Source: Phascolarctos cinereus (Eukaryota > Chordata > Mammalia > Diprotodontia > Phascolarctidae). From it: a DNA stretch of 64,000 nucleotides. The notes under the pieces are model-generated. The model was not told where the DNA came from. It saw only the letters and a list, made by a program, of their open reading frames with translations, and did no database searches. The translations under genes and the position numbers were made by a program. The first letter of the stretch is position 1. Every line of letters begins with the position of its first letter. The stretch is from contig NW_018343972.1 in NCBI RefSeq assembly GCF_002099425.1, forward strand, positions 7,393,501-7,457,500, read 5' to 3'. Below are positions 1 through 10,665 of the stretch, in pieces.

Positions 1-79
1 GAAATCTTTTGACTCAACAGAACTTTAAATAGATGATGGTTAATTTCATGAATGCATAAACAGTAAGATGAATTCTTTT

Positions 80-255
80 AAAATATTTTTAATTGATTAA
101 AGTTTTATTGATAACTTGTTTATTACACTTCTGATATGCCTCTCCCATGTTCCCATAGAACCTTTCCTTTTAACAAAGAAAACTTTAAGAAAAATCAATA
201 AAGTGCCCTCTGACTGAATATACAACATTCTGCACCCAAAGTCCCTCAGCAAAGT
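80..255 (-). mobile_element. L1 3'-end fragment
   Basis: The plus strand shows the reverse complement of a marsupial L1 3' untranslated segment: a T-rich start, TTTTATTGATA, a pyrimidine-rich block, then AACAAAGAAAA and the CACCCAAAGTCCC motif. The same order recurs at 11.3, 52.4 and 61.8 kb. It is heavily diverged and truncated. No coding part is visible. Confidence 0.5.
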
Positions 256-744
256 GTTTCATTATCTGTTTTCTGGGACCAGGATTTAGTCCTTGCAATT
301 AATTTTAATTCCGCTGAAGAGAGACTTTTTAAAAAAAACCCTCAAAAAAGTAACTGATTAGTCAGAGATTCGGACCTCGTTCTTATCTTTTAGAGCATCA
401 TCTGAGGGCAACCAATTTATGATTTACATTAAAAAATTGTAGTTTTTATCAGTAAAAGTGACTATTGTGCTTTTTTAAAAACAGTTCTTAAGACTATCTG
501 TGGCAGTACATTCTCTTATACAAGCTACTTTAAAACAACAGATGTTATATCCACTTTTGAAGTCACTTTCCCATCTTAGCATTGAATGCTGCTTTCTGCA
601 TAGTTTTGAATGGAGAATTCATTAAATGCATACTTTGTGAGGGCTTACTATACATAGACAGCATATTGAAGCAAGATTTTAATTTTTCATACTGTGGGAG
701 GAAGAGGAACCTTCATTGTAACCTTTTTATCTTGACTTGAATTG
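256..744. other. Unassigned AT-rich sequence
   Basis: I see no repeat, exon or RNA gene here. The segment is AT-rich with a few short A or T runs. Confidence 0.4.
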
Positions 745-815
745 ATCAGACTCTTTCTAGAATACCATATCCAGTTTGGAGCTCCAGAGTTTAAAAGGAG
801 ACCTCAGTGACACTA
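745..815 (+). mobile_element. L3/CR1 LINE fragment
   Basis: The order GATCAGACT, GGAATA-like, CCATATCCAGTTTGGAG, then TTTAAAAGGAGA matches the late ORF2 part of L3/CR1, where the family reads roughly 'GGTCAGACC...GTGTTCAGTTCTGGGC...TTTTAGGAAGGACAT'. It is a short old scrap, so the call is tentative. Confidence 0.35.
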
Positions 816-827
816 GCTAAAGTTATT

Positions 828-987
828 TCATGATATCAGAAAGTTAGAGCTGAGTGGACCTTTAGAAACAGAGGAGGAAACAATATCAAAGAGAAGTAAC
901 TTAGTCAATCAAGGTTACAAACAAAATATTAGAGCCTAGTTCTGGGTCACCTGACTTCCAATCTAGTGGTGTTCTACTCACTATACC
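828..987 (-). mobile_element. MIR3-type SINE
   Basis: It begins with the CR1-like tail in reverse (AGAAAGTTAGAGCTGAGTGGACC) and passes GAGGAGGAAAC. It ends in the tRNA-like head in reverse (CCTGACTTCCAATC, then CTACTCACTATACC). It abuts an oppositely oriented copy at 988. Confidence 0.55.
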
Positions 988-1078
988 TGATATCTCTGAA
1001 TCTCAGTTTCCTCATCTGTAAAATCAGAAGGCTTTTTAAAGTCACTGCTAGATCTCAAAAGTTCTCTGATTATTTGAA
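988..1078 (+). mobile_element. MIR3-type SINE 3' part
   Basis: CTCAGTTTCCTCATCTGTAA, followed by a degraded tail with TCACTGCTAGATCTCAAA. Only the CORE-to-tail half is present. Confidence 0.5.
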
Positions 1079-1484
1079 GGTTATTGAATCAGTAATATTG
1101 TAAATCAAAAAATAAATATGGGGCCATTATAGTTGAAAATAATATACATTAAATACAAGGAAGATTTTAGGCCTTTTTGTTTGTTTTTTGTTTTTATGAT
1201 GTGGATCATTTTCCCCCAAGAGAGTGAGGTTGTACAGTTTCCTTTATAAAAGCCTTAACAATAGTACACACAATGCCTCTCAAATGTAATGGTAAGTAAC
1301 CTGCTTTGGAGAAGGGATATGGGCTATAGAGAATCCTACACTAGTAAAATCTTTAAAACTGAAAAGAATATTAAAGGTCATTTCAACACAATGTCCTTAT
1401 TTAAGGATAGGAAGGCCTTGACATTCTTTGATAATCTCCTGAATCCTCATTCAAAATCTAATTTTGGAGGGACTTCCCATTTTT

Positions 1485-1580
1485 ACCTCTCTTGTTCCCC
1501 TTCTTTCTTCCCCTTCCCTTCTCCTACTTCGTCCCCTGACTTCTCTCTTTTCAGTCTCTCTGTCTCTGTCTCTTTCTAAA
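1485..1580 (+). repeat. Pyrimidine-rich tract
   Basis: A nearly pure C/T stretch ends in repeated TCTCTG units. It also creates two overlapping short open frames that are not genes. Confidence 0.7.
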
Positions 1581-1605
1581 TATAGGTATAATTATAGACA
1601 AATAG

Positions 1606-1818
1606 GGCAGTTCGGTGACACAGTGGGTAGAGCACTGGGCTTGGAGTCAGGAAGACCTAAGTTCAAATTTAGCTTTAGACACTTACTAGCTGTGTTACCC
1701 TGTTTACCTCAGTTCTCTCATCTGTAAAATGACTTGCAGAAGGAAATGGCAAACCACTGCAGTGTCTGCCAAGAAGACTCCAAAAGGGGTCATCAGACTC
1801 GACTGAAATGAGTCAACA
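1606..1818 (+). mobile_element. Mar-1-type CORE-SINE
   Basis: The copy is essentially full length. It has the tRNA-like head (GTGGGTAGAGCACTGGGCTT), the CORE (CACTTACTAGCTGTG and CTCATCTGTAAAATGA) and the BovB-like tail (GAAGGAAATGGCAAACCACT). An 8-bp direct repeat ACAAATAG flanks it at 1598-1605 and 1819-1826. Confidence 0.9.
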
Positions 1819-1826
1819 ACAAATAG

Positions 1827-2859
1827 ATAACTCATTTCCTTAGTGTGTAGAAACTCAGATCTGAAGTGATGCAGCTCTTAAATCTTTGTAATTCAAACAC
1901 AAAGTACCAATCCACTGTATTCATAATAAAAAGGGATATATAAACACATCCTTGTGTAAATCTGTGACACTTTGTCTTTACGAGAAAGAATTGCCCAATA
2001 CAAAAGACAACTAAAAACAAACGTGTATTTTCCCCCCTCTGGGAAAGGTGTGAAGAAAGATAGATGGAACCCTATGTGAGGGGGGAGATTTCATGGAGCT
2101 GACTTAGATACCCTGAAAAGATGATTTGCTGCAGTGGGCATGATGGAAAAGTTCCCTCTCTGCGTGTTGAAGAGGCTGGCATTTCTAGAAGAGAAAGGGT
2201 GTTGATTTACTATGGCTACAAAGGAACATTTCTGACTCCTAAAAATCACCTCCTCATGTTCTTTGGAGACCGAAATAATAATTGTAGGAGCTTTATTTCT
2301 TCATCTTAAGGCTTTAATTCTTGTTCAAATGCAGATCCCTTTGGGACAGACATCAGTCATTTGTTCCTTAGTATAAATTAGCATTCCATTTGGGCCAGCA
2401 TTTATACACTGAGAGGATAAATTGTGAGTTGAGCTAAGGAAGGAAGTGTAATCACAGGGATAAGGGTGCCAAGGAAAAATGGCATAGAATTTTGAGATGG
2501 ACACTAGAAGACATTTCCAAGCCAATTTCTTGTATTTTCAATGTTGGCTAGAAATAAAAGACTGATCACATAGATATAGTCCTATTACAAATAGTAACAA
2601 TTGAGTAAAATAGTCTGAATGAATAAAAATCTGTAAGGTAGAACAGAGGATCTGCTTACAGTGAGTGATGTTTCATGGCAAACTATGAATTAAATACTCT
2701 TGGAGTTTACTGTTGGGAAATTATATCAACATATCATATAACAGATTCTTTTAATTTTTTATATTTGAACATATCTCATTTCTTATATCTCTCTTGTAAA
2801 TTTTAAGGTCCATAGTTAGTAATCTTATTTTATAGAAACTTTGTATTTTCTTCAGAACA
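1827..2859. other. Unassigned sequence
   Basis: About 1 kb without a recognisable repeat. Short open frames of about 62 residues occur on both strands and look like chance. Confidence 0.4.
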
Positions 2860-2984
2860 GGCTTTAAACACAGCAGATACTTAAATGTTTATTGAATTGA
2901 AGACACACAAGTTAAATAGAAAGGATATAATTTGTAAGGAATGATTGCCCCTTTAGTTGGTAATTTGTTTTATAAAATTTAGGA

Positions 2985-3115
2985 TTTCAGGTATCTTAAA
3001 AATCTAGTTCAACCCCATTTTTTTTCAGATGAGGAAACTGAGACCCAGAGAAAGTCTGACAAGTGAATTGAAGCATTTTCCATCTAATTCTGACCCACTA
3101 TTTTCAGAAAATACC
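2985..3115 (-). mobile_element. MIR3-type SINE fragment
   Basis: AATCTAGTTCAACCCCATTT followed by CAGATGAGGAAACTGAGACC is the reversed CR1-like tail and CORE. The tRNA-like head is missing or decayed. Confidence 0.6.
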
Positions 3116-3794
3116 ACTCAGGGGCAGGAGTGTGGATTTCTTGAACTTGAATTATATTAAGTGACATTTATATTTATGAAGACAGAAAAATCTGAGTCTT
3201 GGTTTATCTTAAGTCTTGATAATATTTGATAGTTTTAAAAATACTGGATCTTAGGAATGGTCTATTAAAATACAATATTTTCTTTAATTTTTCAAGTGAT
3301 AAATATTCTAGATTTCTGGCTAATTTATGGTCATCTTCATTGAAAAATATTGAAGGGGAAAAATTCCACCGCTGAGAGTCAGAGTGATTAAATTCTGGTC
3401 AAATTAATTCCAGATGTTGTTGATGATATGGCTGGTTAAGAATTTGATGAGGAGGAAATTTCAATGACTAACTAGTGTGTTCAGATCATCAGAAGTTTGT
3501 GTAAAGGGAGTAGTACCATATGTAGTGTAGAGTGGCTAGTTTGTCAGACAAAAGATTCTTGTTAGAATTGACACTGTGAAGTGAGTTCAAGGACAAGGAA
3601 CTGAACTTGGTAAAAGCAAGTGTCTAGAGGGAAAAGAATGAACTGGCCAGCCTCTATTCCATAGAATGCCAATGAACTTTTTGGGAAAACTAGGATTGAA
3701 GACTTCTCCATTGGAGGAGTGTGTGGGGGGGAATCAATTATTGGACAATAAAAGAAGATCCACAAGATCTACCCTCAAAAGGAAAAGGAAAAAA
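3116..3794. other. Unassigned sequence
   Basis: No repeat or gene is recognised. A purine-rich stretch fills much of 3480-3790. Confidence 0.35.
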
Positions 3795-4070
3795 TAGTTT
3801 TTTTTTCTTCCTAAGTTCATAATCATTGAAGTCTTCTCATATTTCTCTGAATTTCTTATTTGGAGATTCTCACAGAACAATAGTATTCTATTACATCCAT
3901 ATAAGACAATTCATCGAGCCATTCCCCAAGTAATGACAACTGATTTTGTTTTATTATTTTGATACTACAAAAGTTCTTTTCAGGATATTTTGGTATATCT
4001 GGGATCTTTTCTGGTGTTTTTTAACCTGCTTGGAAGTATAGAGGTATTGCTTTTCAATCAATTCTTGAAG
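3795..4070 (-). mobile_element. L1 3'-end fragment
   Basis: CTCATATTTCTCTGAATTTC, CAATAGTATTCTATTACATC, then GAGCCATTCCCCAAGTAATG and TACTACAAAAGTTCTTTTCA follow the reversed order of the marsupial L1 3' region. That order is also seen at 12.5, 36.5 and 53.0 kb. Confidence 0.65.
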
Positions 4071-4174
4071 AGATGCATGAAGCCTGGAACTGAAAAAATG
4101 AACTTGTAAGCTAATATGCTTAAATAAAAAAAAAATTCATTCAGGCCTGTATCCTTTATTTCATGGAACTCAGT

Positions 4175-4247
4175 AGGAAGTTCTCTAGTGGAAAGAATTT
4201 AGTATTAGTCTGAAGACCTAGATTTTAGTTCTCACTGATTGACTGTA
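4175..4247 (+). mobile_element. MIR3-type SINE, 5' part
   Basis: AGTGGAAAGAATTTAGTATT, GTCTGAAGACCTAGATTTTA and CACTGATTGACTGT are the head and start of the CORE. The copy is broken at 4248 by a DNA transposon. Confidence 0.5.
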
Positions 4248-4440
4248 CAGGGCTTCCTAACTTTTTGTGTGTTATAGACTCCTTTGGCAGTTTGCTAAAG
4301 TCTATTGGACCCCTTCTCAGCACACTGCTTTTAAATGCAGAAAAAATATATAGCAATACAAAGGAAGCCAATTATATAGTAATAATTATGTATTTATTGC
4401 CATCCAAATTCATAGATTCCCCTGACCTAAGGTATGTGAC
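4248..4440 (-). mobile_element. hAT-like MITE
   Basis: Non-autonomous DNA element beginning CAGGGCTTCCTAAC. The body carries GACTCCTTTGGCAG, AATACAAAGGAAGCCAATTA and, near the end, TTCATAGATTCCCCTGACC. Read on the minus strand it is the same family as the copies at 48.7 and 50.9 kb. No transposase is present. Confidence 0.6.
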
Positions 4441-4799
4441 TTCTGAAAAATAATTTGCTACTTTAAAAAGATGGGAAAAAAAAGAATATTTTGGAGCATA
4501 CCAAAATATTGACAAATTGTTTTCAAAGCCTGACAATTGGGTGGGCAAACTGCATTATTGAAGAAATGAAGGCTAAATGCTAGATTTATTTAAGGACAAA
4601 GGACTGATATTAGTTCATCCTTCCATCTTTCCGTTCATTCAGTTCATAGGCTCATAAATCTATTTAATTTAACATTCTTTTTTTTAACATTCTTTTTTAA
4701 ATGAACAAAAATTGACTTTCTCTTTTTTCCTACCACTGAAAATAAAACAAACTCCAAACCCTTATAACAAATATGTATTCAAGCAATACAAATTCTTAC

Positions 4800-4930
4800 A
4801 TTGGCATGGATTCATAAACTTAGATCATGACCTTGGGCTAATCACTCTATTTTCTGGGCCTCAGTTTATACTACTGTAAAATTAGGTTGGAGTAGACTAA
4901 CCGTCTCTTAGGTCACTTTCAGCTTTACTG
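4800..4930 (+). mobile_element. MIR3-type SINE, 3' half
   Basis: CATGACCTTGGGCTAATCAC, TGGGCCTCAGTTT, then TTGGAGTAGACTAACCGTCT and a TTTCAGCTTTA tail end. Confidence 0.6.
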
Positions 4931-5010
4931 AGAGGTGATCATAAAGTCAAACTGCCTCATTTTATGATGAGGAAATTGCAGCTAATAGAGGGCAGGAGGT
5001 CATCCGGTTT
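4931..5010 (-). mobile_element. MIR3-type SINE fragment
   Basis: The reversed tail and CORE (TCATAAAGTCAAACTGCCTC, ATGATGAGGAAATTGCAGC) lie head-on against the plus-strand copy just before. Confidence 0.45.
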
Positions 5011-5039
5011 CTACTTGGATGTGTTTGGAGCTCATAAGT

Positions 5040-5395
5040 CTCACACCATTTTATTGCTGAACACTTCTAAGTATTAGAATGATCTTCCCTTGTTGTCTCT
5101 TAACTTCTACTCATTGTTCTATCATCTGCAGCCACTATTACAACTCTTCAGATATTGGAAGCCATCTCTTATGTTCTCCATTAAGTCTTTTCAATGCTAA
5201 ATACTCCAGGTTCCTTTGGCTATACTCAGTTGGTTTTTGAGACCCTTCGATGCCATCCTCTGCTGATTGTGCTTGAGCTTTACCGTATCTTTCCAAAAAT
5301 GTGAATATTTTGCGAGGCCTGGGACTGCTCACAACCACAGATGGATCCTGGTCCTTACAGAGGACAGAAGCTTGGTCACCTTACTTGTTGCATTA
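5040..5395 (-). mobile_element. L3/CR1 LINE 3' region
   Basis: Reversed L3/CR1 sequence. Landmarks in order are ATATTGGAAGCCATCTCTTA, TTAAGTCTTTTCAATGCTAA, AGGTTCCTTTGGCTATACTC, ATCCTCTGCTGATTGTGCTT, and AATGTGAATATTTTGCGAGG. These match the late ORF2 and 3' UTR of the family. It is old and carries no intact frame. Confidence 0.65.
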
Positions 5396-5644
5396 CATTT
5401 GGGGCAGGCACTTCTGGATGCCCCTTTATACTAATCTTTATAATAAAGATTAGGAGTCTAGAAGAGACCTAGAGGGGAGGGATACACTGCTATATAATCT
5501 AAAGAAACTAAGGAAGTTAATGCTGCTGTTAGTATGTTCATGACAACATGTAGCATGTAGTATGACAATTATGATGTTCTGGAATAAGAGGTTTGGAAAG
5601 GTGTCGCTGATATTTTGTATTTCTGTAATTGCAGCTTAAAAACT

Positions 5645-5855
5645 AAGGATCATCACTCTAGAAGTGAAAGGGACTCCAGAGATCAGTTAATTCACTATCC
5701 CTATCTCATTTTACAGGTAAGGAAATTGAAGACCAGGGAGGTTATGTGATTTGCGCAACATTATGCACCAGGTTATAAATTATCAGAGGTGGCATGTGAA
5801 CCCCGGTCCTCTGACTTGAGGACCAGTACTCTTTCCACTTTGCCACACTGCATCA
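5645..5855 (-). mobile_element. MIR3-type SINE
   Basis: Near full length in reverse: GAAGTGAAAGGGACTCCAGA, ATTTTACAGGTAAGGAAATT, GTGAACCCCGGTCCTCTGAC, then TACTCTTTCCACTTTGCCAC. Confidence 0.75.
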
Positions 5856-5869
5856 AATGCTATTTTAAA

Positions 5870-6055
5870 ATTTTATTTTATTTTTTATTTTTTAAATTTA
5901 TTTTAAGTTTTCAACATTCACTTCCAATAAACTTTTGAGTTTTCAATTTTCTCCCCTTCCCTCTCCTCAGGATGGTGTACAATCTGATATAGGCTCCACA
6001 TATACATTCATATTAAGCAGATTTTCACGTTAGTCATGTTGTATATTTTAAAATT
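5870..6055 (-). mobile_element. L1 3'-end fragment
   Basis: A T/A-rich tail in reverse leads into TTTTCAACATTCACTTCCAA, TTTTGAGTTTTCAATTTTCT, a CCTTCCCTC block, then ATCTGATATAGGC. It belongs to the second L1 3'-end type, also seen at 37.8 and 45.7 kb. Confidence 0.75.
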
Positions 6056-6497
6056 TTAGAAGTGTTTTGGTTTATTAATACTCAGCATTTTGAAGACAGT
6101 TGATATTTGTAACTATATTTATTAACCAAATTACTTAAATTAGTATGAATAATAATAGCATAGATGTTGATAGGACTTGTGGAGTGAAAAATGGGAATTA
6201 TTTCCTAAGTATTTTGTTTGAAATAGAAATTAGAAGACCTCTTACAACAAAAAGCCATAATATTGATTTATATCTAAAGGAAAAATGTAGGAGGACATAA
6301 TTTTAATCACAATTTTGTCTTCTCAATTTTGCTTTAGTGTAAGATCAATTGTTGTCTATTATTGTTTTTCTTTTTTTTCCAATTTAAGACTTTTTTTTAA
6401 TTCCGCATGGAAAATTAATGAAATGGTTGCTTTAAAATAAAATTGAATATAGGTATAATGAGTTCAGTGATGGGATTGCTGGATAAGAATTTAAGAT

Positions 6498-6640
6498 TAT
6501 AGACCATTGGGGATGGAAAATGCTCTTAGAGATCATTAAGTTTTCATACCTTCATTTTATAAATAAGGGAACAGGCACATAGATAGGGAAGTGATTTACT
6601 TTAGGTCACATAAGTAATAAGTAGCATCTTTAATTATCTG
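6498..6640 (-). mobile_element. MIR3-type SINE
   Basis: TGCTCTTAGAGATCATTAAG, CTTCATTTTATAAATAAGGG and TTTAGGTCACATAAGTAATA are the reversed tail, CORE and box region. The copy is strongly diverged. Confidence 0.55.
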
Positions 6641-6991
6641 TCAGAAACTATAATTAGTTGTATTTTCTTTCAGAAGGTACTGTATACTACGTAATGGTAG
6701 ATAAACCTTATTTTCCTTTATCATCTCCCAATATCTGTCCCTACTCCACAAAAAGCATCATATTGTCCACATTTCATTTTTGAGACTCCTGAGGCTATGT
6801 TCATATGTTCTATTTGTAGATGAGAACCTCTGATTCTTTCAAAGATAGTCTTTAAGAAGATCAGCTTCCAGATGCCTAACACCAGACTTGTATTAAGAAG
6901 AGAGGAGTGAGGCCAATAGCTCATCAACATTCCTATGTCTTTCTGCTCTAGGGACATGGCACAGCTATGTATAATATCAAAATATAGTAAA

Positions 6992-7060
6992 TCAGAGAAT
7001 CAAAAATATCAGAGAAAAAAGGTATCTTAGAGATTATACTTCATTAACATTTTTTAAAAG
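6992..7060 (-). mobile_element. MIR3-type SINE fragment
   Basis: Only the reversed tail is visible (AGAGAATCAAAAATATCAGA, then GGTATCTTAGAGATTATAC). Confidence 0.35.
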
Positions 7061-7129
7061 TTAGGCATGGCCAGGGAAGAATTAGGCATTTAGGATTGTT
7101 GGTGGCGGCAGCTTTTGTTTATGTGATTG

Positions 7130-7540
7130 ATGTAGTCAAATCAACAATGGTTTATTAAGCACTTACTATGTGCTAGGCACAATAAGAGACACAGATACAA
7201 ATACAAGCAGAAAGAAAGACAATCCATGCCCTCCATGGACTTACTTTCTAATAGGGGAAGACCACATTAAAAAAAAGCTGAAAAGGATGGGGGAAGAGGT
7301 GATAGTATTCTGAATGGGGGCCAAGGTAGAGAAAAACCAGAGTGCAGCCTAGAAAGGAATGAAGACATGGCTGACCTGGGCATCATTTTTAAATGGAGGT
7401 GCTGGGAGTGGATGCAAGAGCACCACCAATGTGTGAATTCCAGGGCTAGTGTGAGCTTTCAGGATGAAGTTTCTAGGAGCATGGCAGAGAAAGTCTGGAG
7501 TGCAGCCTGTGAGATTTACAGCCATGTAATTTGAGACTTA
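7130..7540 (-). mobile_element. L2 LINE, marsupial 3'-end variant
   Basis: The reversed L2 tail (GGTTTATTAAGCACTTACTA, TGTGCTAGGCAC) continues through CCATGCCCTCCATGGACTTA. It then enters a purine-rich body with AAGCTGAAAAGGATGGGGGA and GTCTGGAGTGCAGCCTGTGA. The copy at 18.8 kb shares this layout, which suggests a 3' end specific to a marsupial L2 subfamily. Confidence 0.65.
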
Positions 7541-7544
7541 ATCT

Positions 7545-7615
7545 TACCCATCCTTCAAGACCCAGTCCAAATGCCAAGTAATTGTTAAAACTTTCCTGAG
7601 TGGATATTAGATATG
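7545..7615 (+). mobile_element. L2 LINE fragment
   Basis: CTTCAAGACCCAGTCCAAAT GCC and the CTTTCCTGA motif match the L2 stretch 'TTCAAGGCTCAGCTCAAGTGCCACC...CCTTTCCTGA' just 5' of its 3' UTR. Confidence 0.45.
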
Positions 7616-7621
7616 ATTTTA

Positions 7622-7793
7622 TAGAAGGGAGTCTTAATACAGAAAAGCCAGGTTTTAGTACACTACTTCAGACTAAGCTGTGTCTGAAAGGTCATTTGAT
7701 TACTGTACCAGACTGCAGTTCCCTCATCTGCAAAATTCACTAGCAGGATTAGATAATCATCATAGTCTCCCTCTAGTTCTAACATTTTGGGTC
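7622..7793 (+). mobile_element. MIR3-type SINE
   Basis: A degraded head, TCCCTCATCTGCAAAATTCA, then AGGATTAGATAATCATCATA and TCCCTCTAGTTCTAACATTT form the CORE and CR1-like tail. Confidence 0.6.
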
Positions 7794-7939
7794 TAAATTT
7801 TAAAAAACCTCAACATTAGTTATAAAAGTTCAGGTACTACTCAGAAAAACTCCATTTGCAACCAATCTTACACTGGGTTGAAGATAATTTTTTTTTTGAG
7901 CTTGGTAGACAATGGGGAAAATAAAACTCTTTCTCCCTT

Positions 7940-8021
7940 GAATCTGGCCTCAGAAATTTACTAGCTGAACGTCCTTAGGCAAATTGCGTAATCTCTCTCT
8001 AATTTAGTTGTTCCATTAGCT
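7940..8021 (+). mobile_element. MIR, 5' piece of a split copy
   Basis: TCTGGCCTCAGAAATTTACT, then CGTCCTTAGGCAAATTGCGT and a decayed CTCTAATTTAG. The matching 3' piece resumes at 8253, on the other side of a Mar-1 insertion. Confidence 0.6.
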
Positions 8022-8252
8022 AAGTATGCAGTAGATAAAATTCCGGGGCCTGAAGACTGAGTTCAAATTTGGCTTCAGACACTTCCTAGCAGTGTGTCCC
8101 TGGGCAAATCTCTTAACCCTATTTGCCTCAGTTTCCTCATCTGCAAAATGAGCTGGAGAAGGAAATGGCAAACTACTGCACTATTTTTGCCAAGAAAACC
8201 CCAAACGGAGACCCAAATGGGGTCTGGCTCATGAAAAGTCAGCTATGACCTC
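8022..8252 (+). mobile_element. Mar-1-type CORE-SINE inserted in MIR
   Basis: The head is partial (GGGGCCTGAAGACTGAGTTC). The CORE is clear (ATTTGCCTCAGTTTCCTCAT). The BovB-like tail is complete and carries a small internal repeat of the CCCAAA-GGGG motif. The boundaries were set from where the host MIR resumes. Confidence 0.85.
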
Positions 8253-8385
8253 ACCTGCAAAATGAGGATAACAGCACCTAATGCTAAGAGTTGTAAGGAT
8301 CAAATGAGATAATATTTGTAAAGTGCAATGTACAGTGCCTAGCACATAATAGGTATTATAAAAAGTGCAGCTATTGCAATTATTA
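8253..8385 (+). mobile_element. MIR, 3' piece of a split copy
   Basis: TGCAAAATGAGGATAACAGC, AAATGAGATAATATTTGTAA and GTGCCTAGCACATAATAGGT are the classic MIR 3' half with the L2-like tail. Confidence 0.75.
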
Positions 8386-8840
8386 TTATTTTTCCTTTTC
8401 ACTGTCTATTAGTCCTTTCTGTGCATACTTATGGTTTGCCTCATTTCTAATAAGTCTTAGTTATTTCACTCATATCTGCACAATTAGTGTACACATATCC
8501 TACGGCAATGGAAATGGTCACGTTAACATATATCCCATAGAAAACTTTTCAGCTTTCCTGTTGCCTTCCCTATCCAGTCTCCTTTATGGATAAATGTGCT
8601 TTTCTCAAAGATTGTTCTGGAGACTTGGGTAAAAAAAATCCTCTTTAGGCTCTTCCCTCTGATAACATGTACTCACTGGCCTTGCCTTGGGGATTTGATG
8701 TTCTGTATTTTTGTGTTTTTTTTTCCTTATTGTTATGGCAGAATCAGCAAATTCTTTTCTATTCAATTATTTATTCCCAACAGATTAACTTTATTTAACT
8801 CTTTGCCTTCTAATTGAATCAGTGTCCTACTGTGTAATAG
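8386..8840. other. Unassigned sequence
   Basis: No repeat or exon is recognised. A T-rich stretch at 8710-8725 carries a 73-residue chance frame. Confidence 0.35.
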
Positions 8841-9115
8841 TCACATTGAGCATCTTCTGTGTGCAAGACACTGCTAGGTGCTGAAAGGGAATAAGGCGAT
8901 GAATTATGTGACTCACATTTTAAGATCACTATAAGTTCTTGTGAAACCTTTTCCTCCCGACACTGTGAGGTAAGTAATGCCAGTATTACTACTCCAAATT
9001 TCACAGGGGAGAAAATTAAAGCTTTTGGGAATTTAAGTGACTTGCTCAGTCACACAGCTATTCATTTTCAGAACTAGGACTTAAGAACATCCACTTCATC
9101 CCTACATGCCATGCT
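8841..9115 (-). mobile_element. MIR, near full length
   Basis: Reversed MIR from the L2-like tail (CATCTTCTGTGTGCAAGACA) through CGACACTGTGAGGTAAGTAA and AGTGACTTGCTCAGTCACAC to the head near CATGCCATGCTG. Confidence 0.7.
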
Positions 9116-9124
9116 GACTGTCTA

Positions 9125-9395
9125 GACCCTGACCACAAGGAGATTACTATCTAGTACAAAGAAATAAAATATGCCACGTCTAATACCTTAGTTAGAACTC
9201 GTTGAGTAAGTTCTAAAAAAATAATAGGAGAGAAATGTAAAAGTGTCATCAGAGATGAAAGCATGGAGACATTAGTTCTGGATAACGAGGAGAAAATTAA
9301 GGAAACTGCCATGGAATACTTTTCATTGGAACTGGGCCTTGAGCATAGATAGTATTTAGTCAGACAAGAATTAGGTGGAGGGAGAATGGTTAGAG
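9125..9395 (-). mobile_element. L2 LINE, first part of a split copy
   Basis: ACAAGGAGATTACTATCTAG is the reversed 3' UTR, and GGAACTGGGCCTTGAGCATA is the reversed end of ORF2. The same copy seems to go on at 9531 with CATTCCAGGTAGAGGGAATT, after an oppositely oriented L2 piece. Confidence 0.55.
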
Positions 9396-9404
9396 ATAAA
9401 GATG

Positions 9405-9530
9405 TCTTCCTCATTAGAATGTAAAACTCCCTGAGGGCAGGGACTTTTTTTTTTGTGGCTTTTACTTGTATCCCCAGTGCTTAGCTTAGTGCCTGCCATG
9501 TATTAGGCATTTAATATATGCTTGTCCACT
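9405..9530 (+). mobile_element. L2 LINE 3' end
   Basis: TAGAATGTAAAACTCCCTGA, GGGCAGGGACTTTTTT, TGTATCCCCAGTGCTTAGCT and the ATATGCTTGTCCACTGAC end follow the L2 3' UTR. It sits between the two halves of a minus-strand L2. Confidence 0.85.
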
Positions 9531-9605
9531 GACATTCCAGGTAGAGGGAATTGCATGAGCAAAGACTTGGCCTATGCCATAGTTGACCAAAGTTCTTTCA
9601 TGTGG
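9531..9605 (-). mobile_element. L2 LINE, second part of a split copy
   Basis: CATTCCAGGTAGAGGGAATT and GAGCAAAGACTTGGCCTATG match the reversed L2 ORF2 segment that follows the part at 9125-9395. Confidence 0.5.
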
Positions 9606-9621
9606 TTATTCATATGATGAG

Positions 9622-9787
9622 CAGCATAGAATAGTTGTATAAGAGTAGAAGACTGGACTGTTGTACAGAAGGGAGGCAGACCTAGGCTCAAATCCAGATT
9701 ACAGCACTTACTATTATTCCCTTTGTAACCTTAGGCAATTTTTCTCTCTGGGCTTTAATTTCCTCATCTGTAAAAAGAGGTAGATTA
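9622..9787 (+). mobile_element. MIR-family SINE
   Basis: GAAGACTGGACTGTTGTACA, GGCTCAAATCCAGATTACAG, TAACCTTAGGCAATTTTTCT and TTTCCTCATCTGTAAAAAGA run from head to CORE. Confidence 0.65.
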
Positions 9788-10010
9788 TCAATCAATAACC
9801 ATTTTTTAGCTACCTTCTTAAGTGTGTTAGGCACTGCACTAGGGTTGCAAAGATAAAAAATGTGAACAGTTCTTCCTTTCAAGAAGGTTCTCATTGTGCC
9901 AAAGGTCTAGCATACTTGTATGTGAGTACATGCAAAAGAGATAAAGAGGTGTTTAGGGGAGGAATTTAGTGTATGAGGATGGGGGGAAAAGCAGCTCAGG
10001 ACTAGATCAA
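9788..10010 (-). mobile_element. L2 LINE 3' end
   Basis: TCAATCAATAACCATTTTTT, GTGTTAGGCACTGCACTAGG and TTCAAGAAGGTTCTCATTGT are the reversed L2 tail and 3' UTR. The weaker continuation carries GTTTAGGGGAGGAATTTAGT. Confidence 0.6.
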
Positions 10011-10526
10011 AGGACTTGATGTCCTCTGGAAATCCCCACTAGATCACAAAGTTTTAATGATTTTCTTGATAATATGATTTATTATGCTGATTATTTTCTG
10101 GATATTGATCTATTCTTCTATGTTTGGTATAAATCATACTTATTTATACTGTTAAATATGTAAGTTTCCCTATGATTCAATTTCGTCACTTAGGTTAGGG
10201 AATTCCTCCATAGGAGCTCTACTTTGAAATTACCACCACTTTTTCTTTCTTTACCTTTTTATTGCCTTTTTTTCTTGTTTATTATGAAATGCCTTTGAGC
10301 TTGCTATTTACTACATTTTAATTAATTTTTTAAAAATCTCATTTCTCTTTTTTCAAACCAAACTCTTTGAAAGCTTTCATCTTTTATGTTAAAATTTCAA
10401 CTTTTCACCTGTAATGATTTAACAGGTTTTAAGTACCATTGTTTTGTTTAAGTATTAACTAATTAATGCTATGGGAAAGCAAAGTGACTATTCTTTTTAA
10501 TTGTGGTGTTTTTTTTTTAATGTTTA

Positions 10527-10665
10527 AAGGGTCATAGATTTGGAGGGAGAAGGGACCTTGGAGCCATCTAATCCCACTCTATTTTTACTGTGGAGGAAAT
10601 TGAGGCCGTGGCAGGTTCAATAATTTGCCCAAAGTCAGATAGTAGTGATAGAAGCAGGATCTTTT
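10527..10665 (-). mobile_element. MIR3-type SINE
   Basis: GGTCATAGATTTGGAGGGAG, AGGGACCTTGGAGCCATCTA, TGGAGGAAATTGAGGCCGTG and TTTGCCCAAAGTCAGATAGT form the reversed CR1-like tail and CORE. It borders the L1 ORF2 piece. Confidence 0.75.
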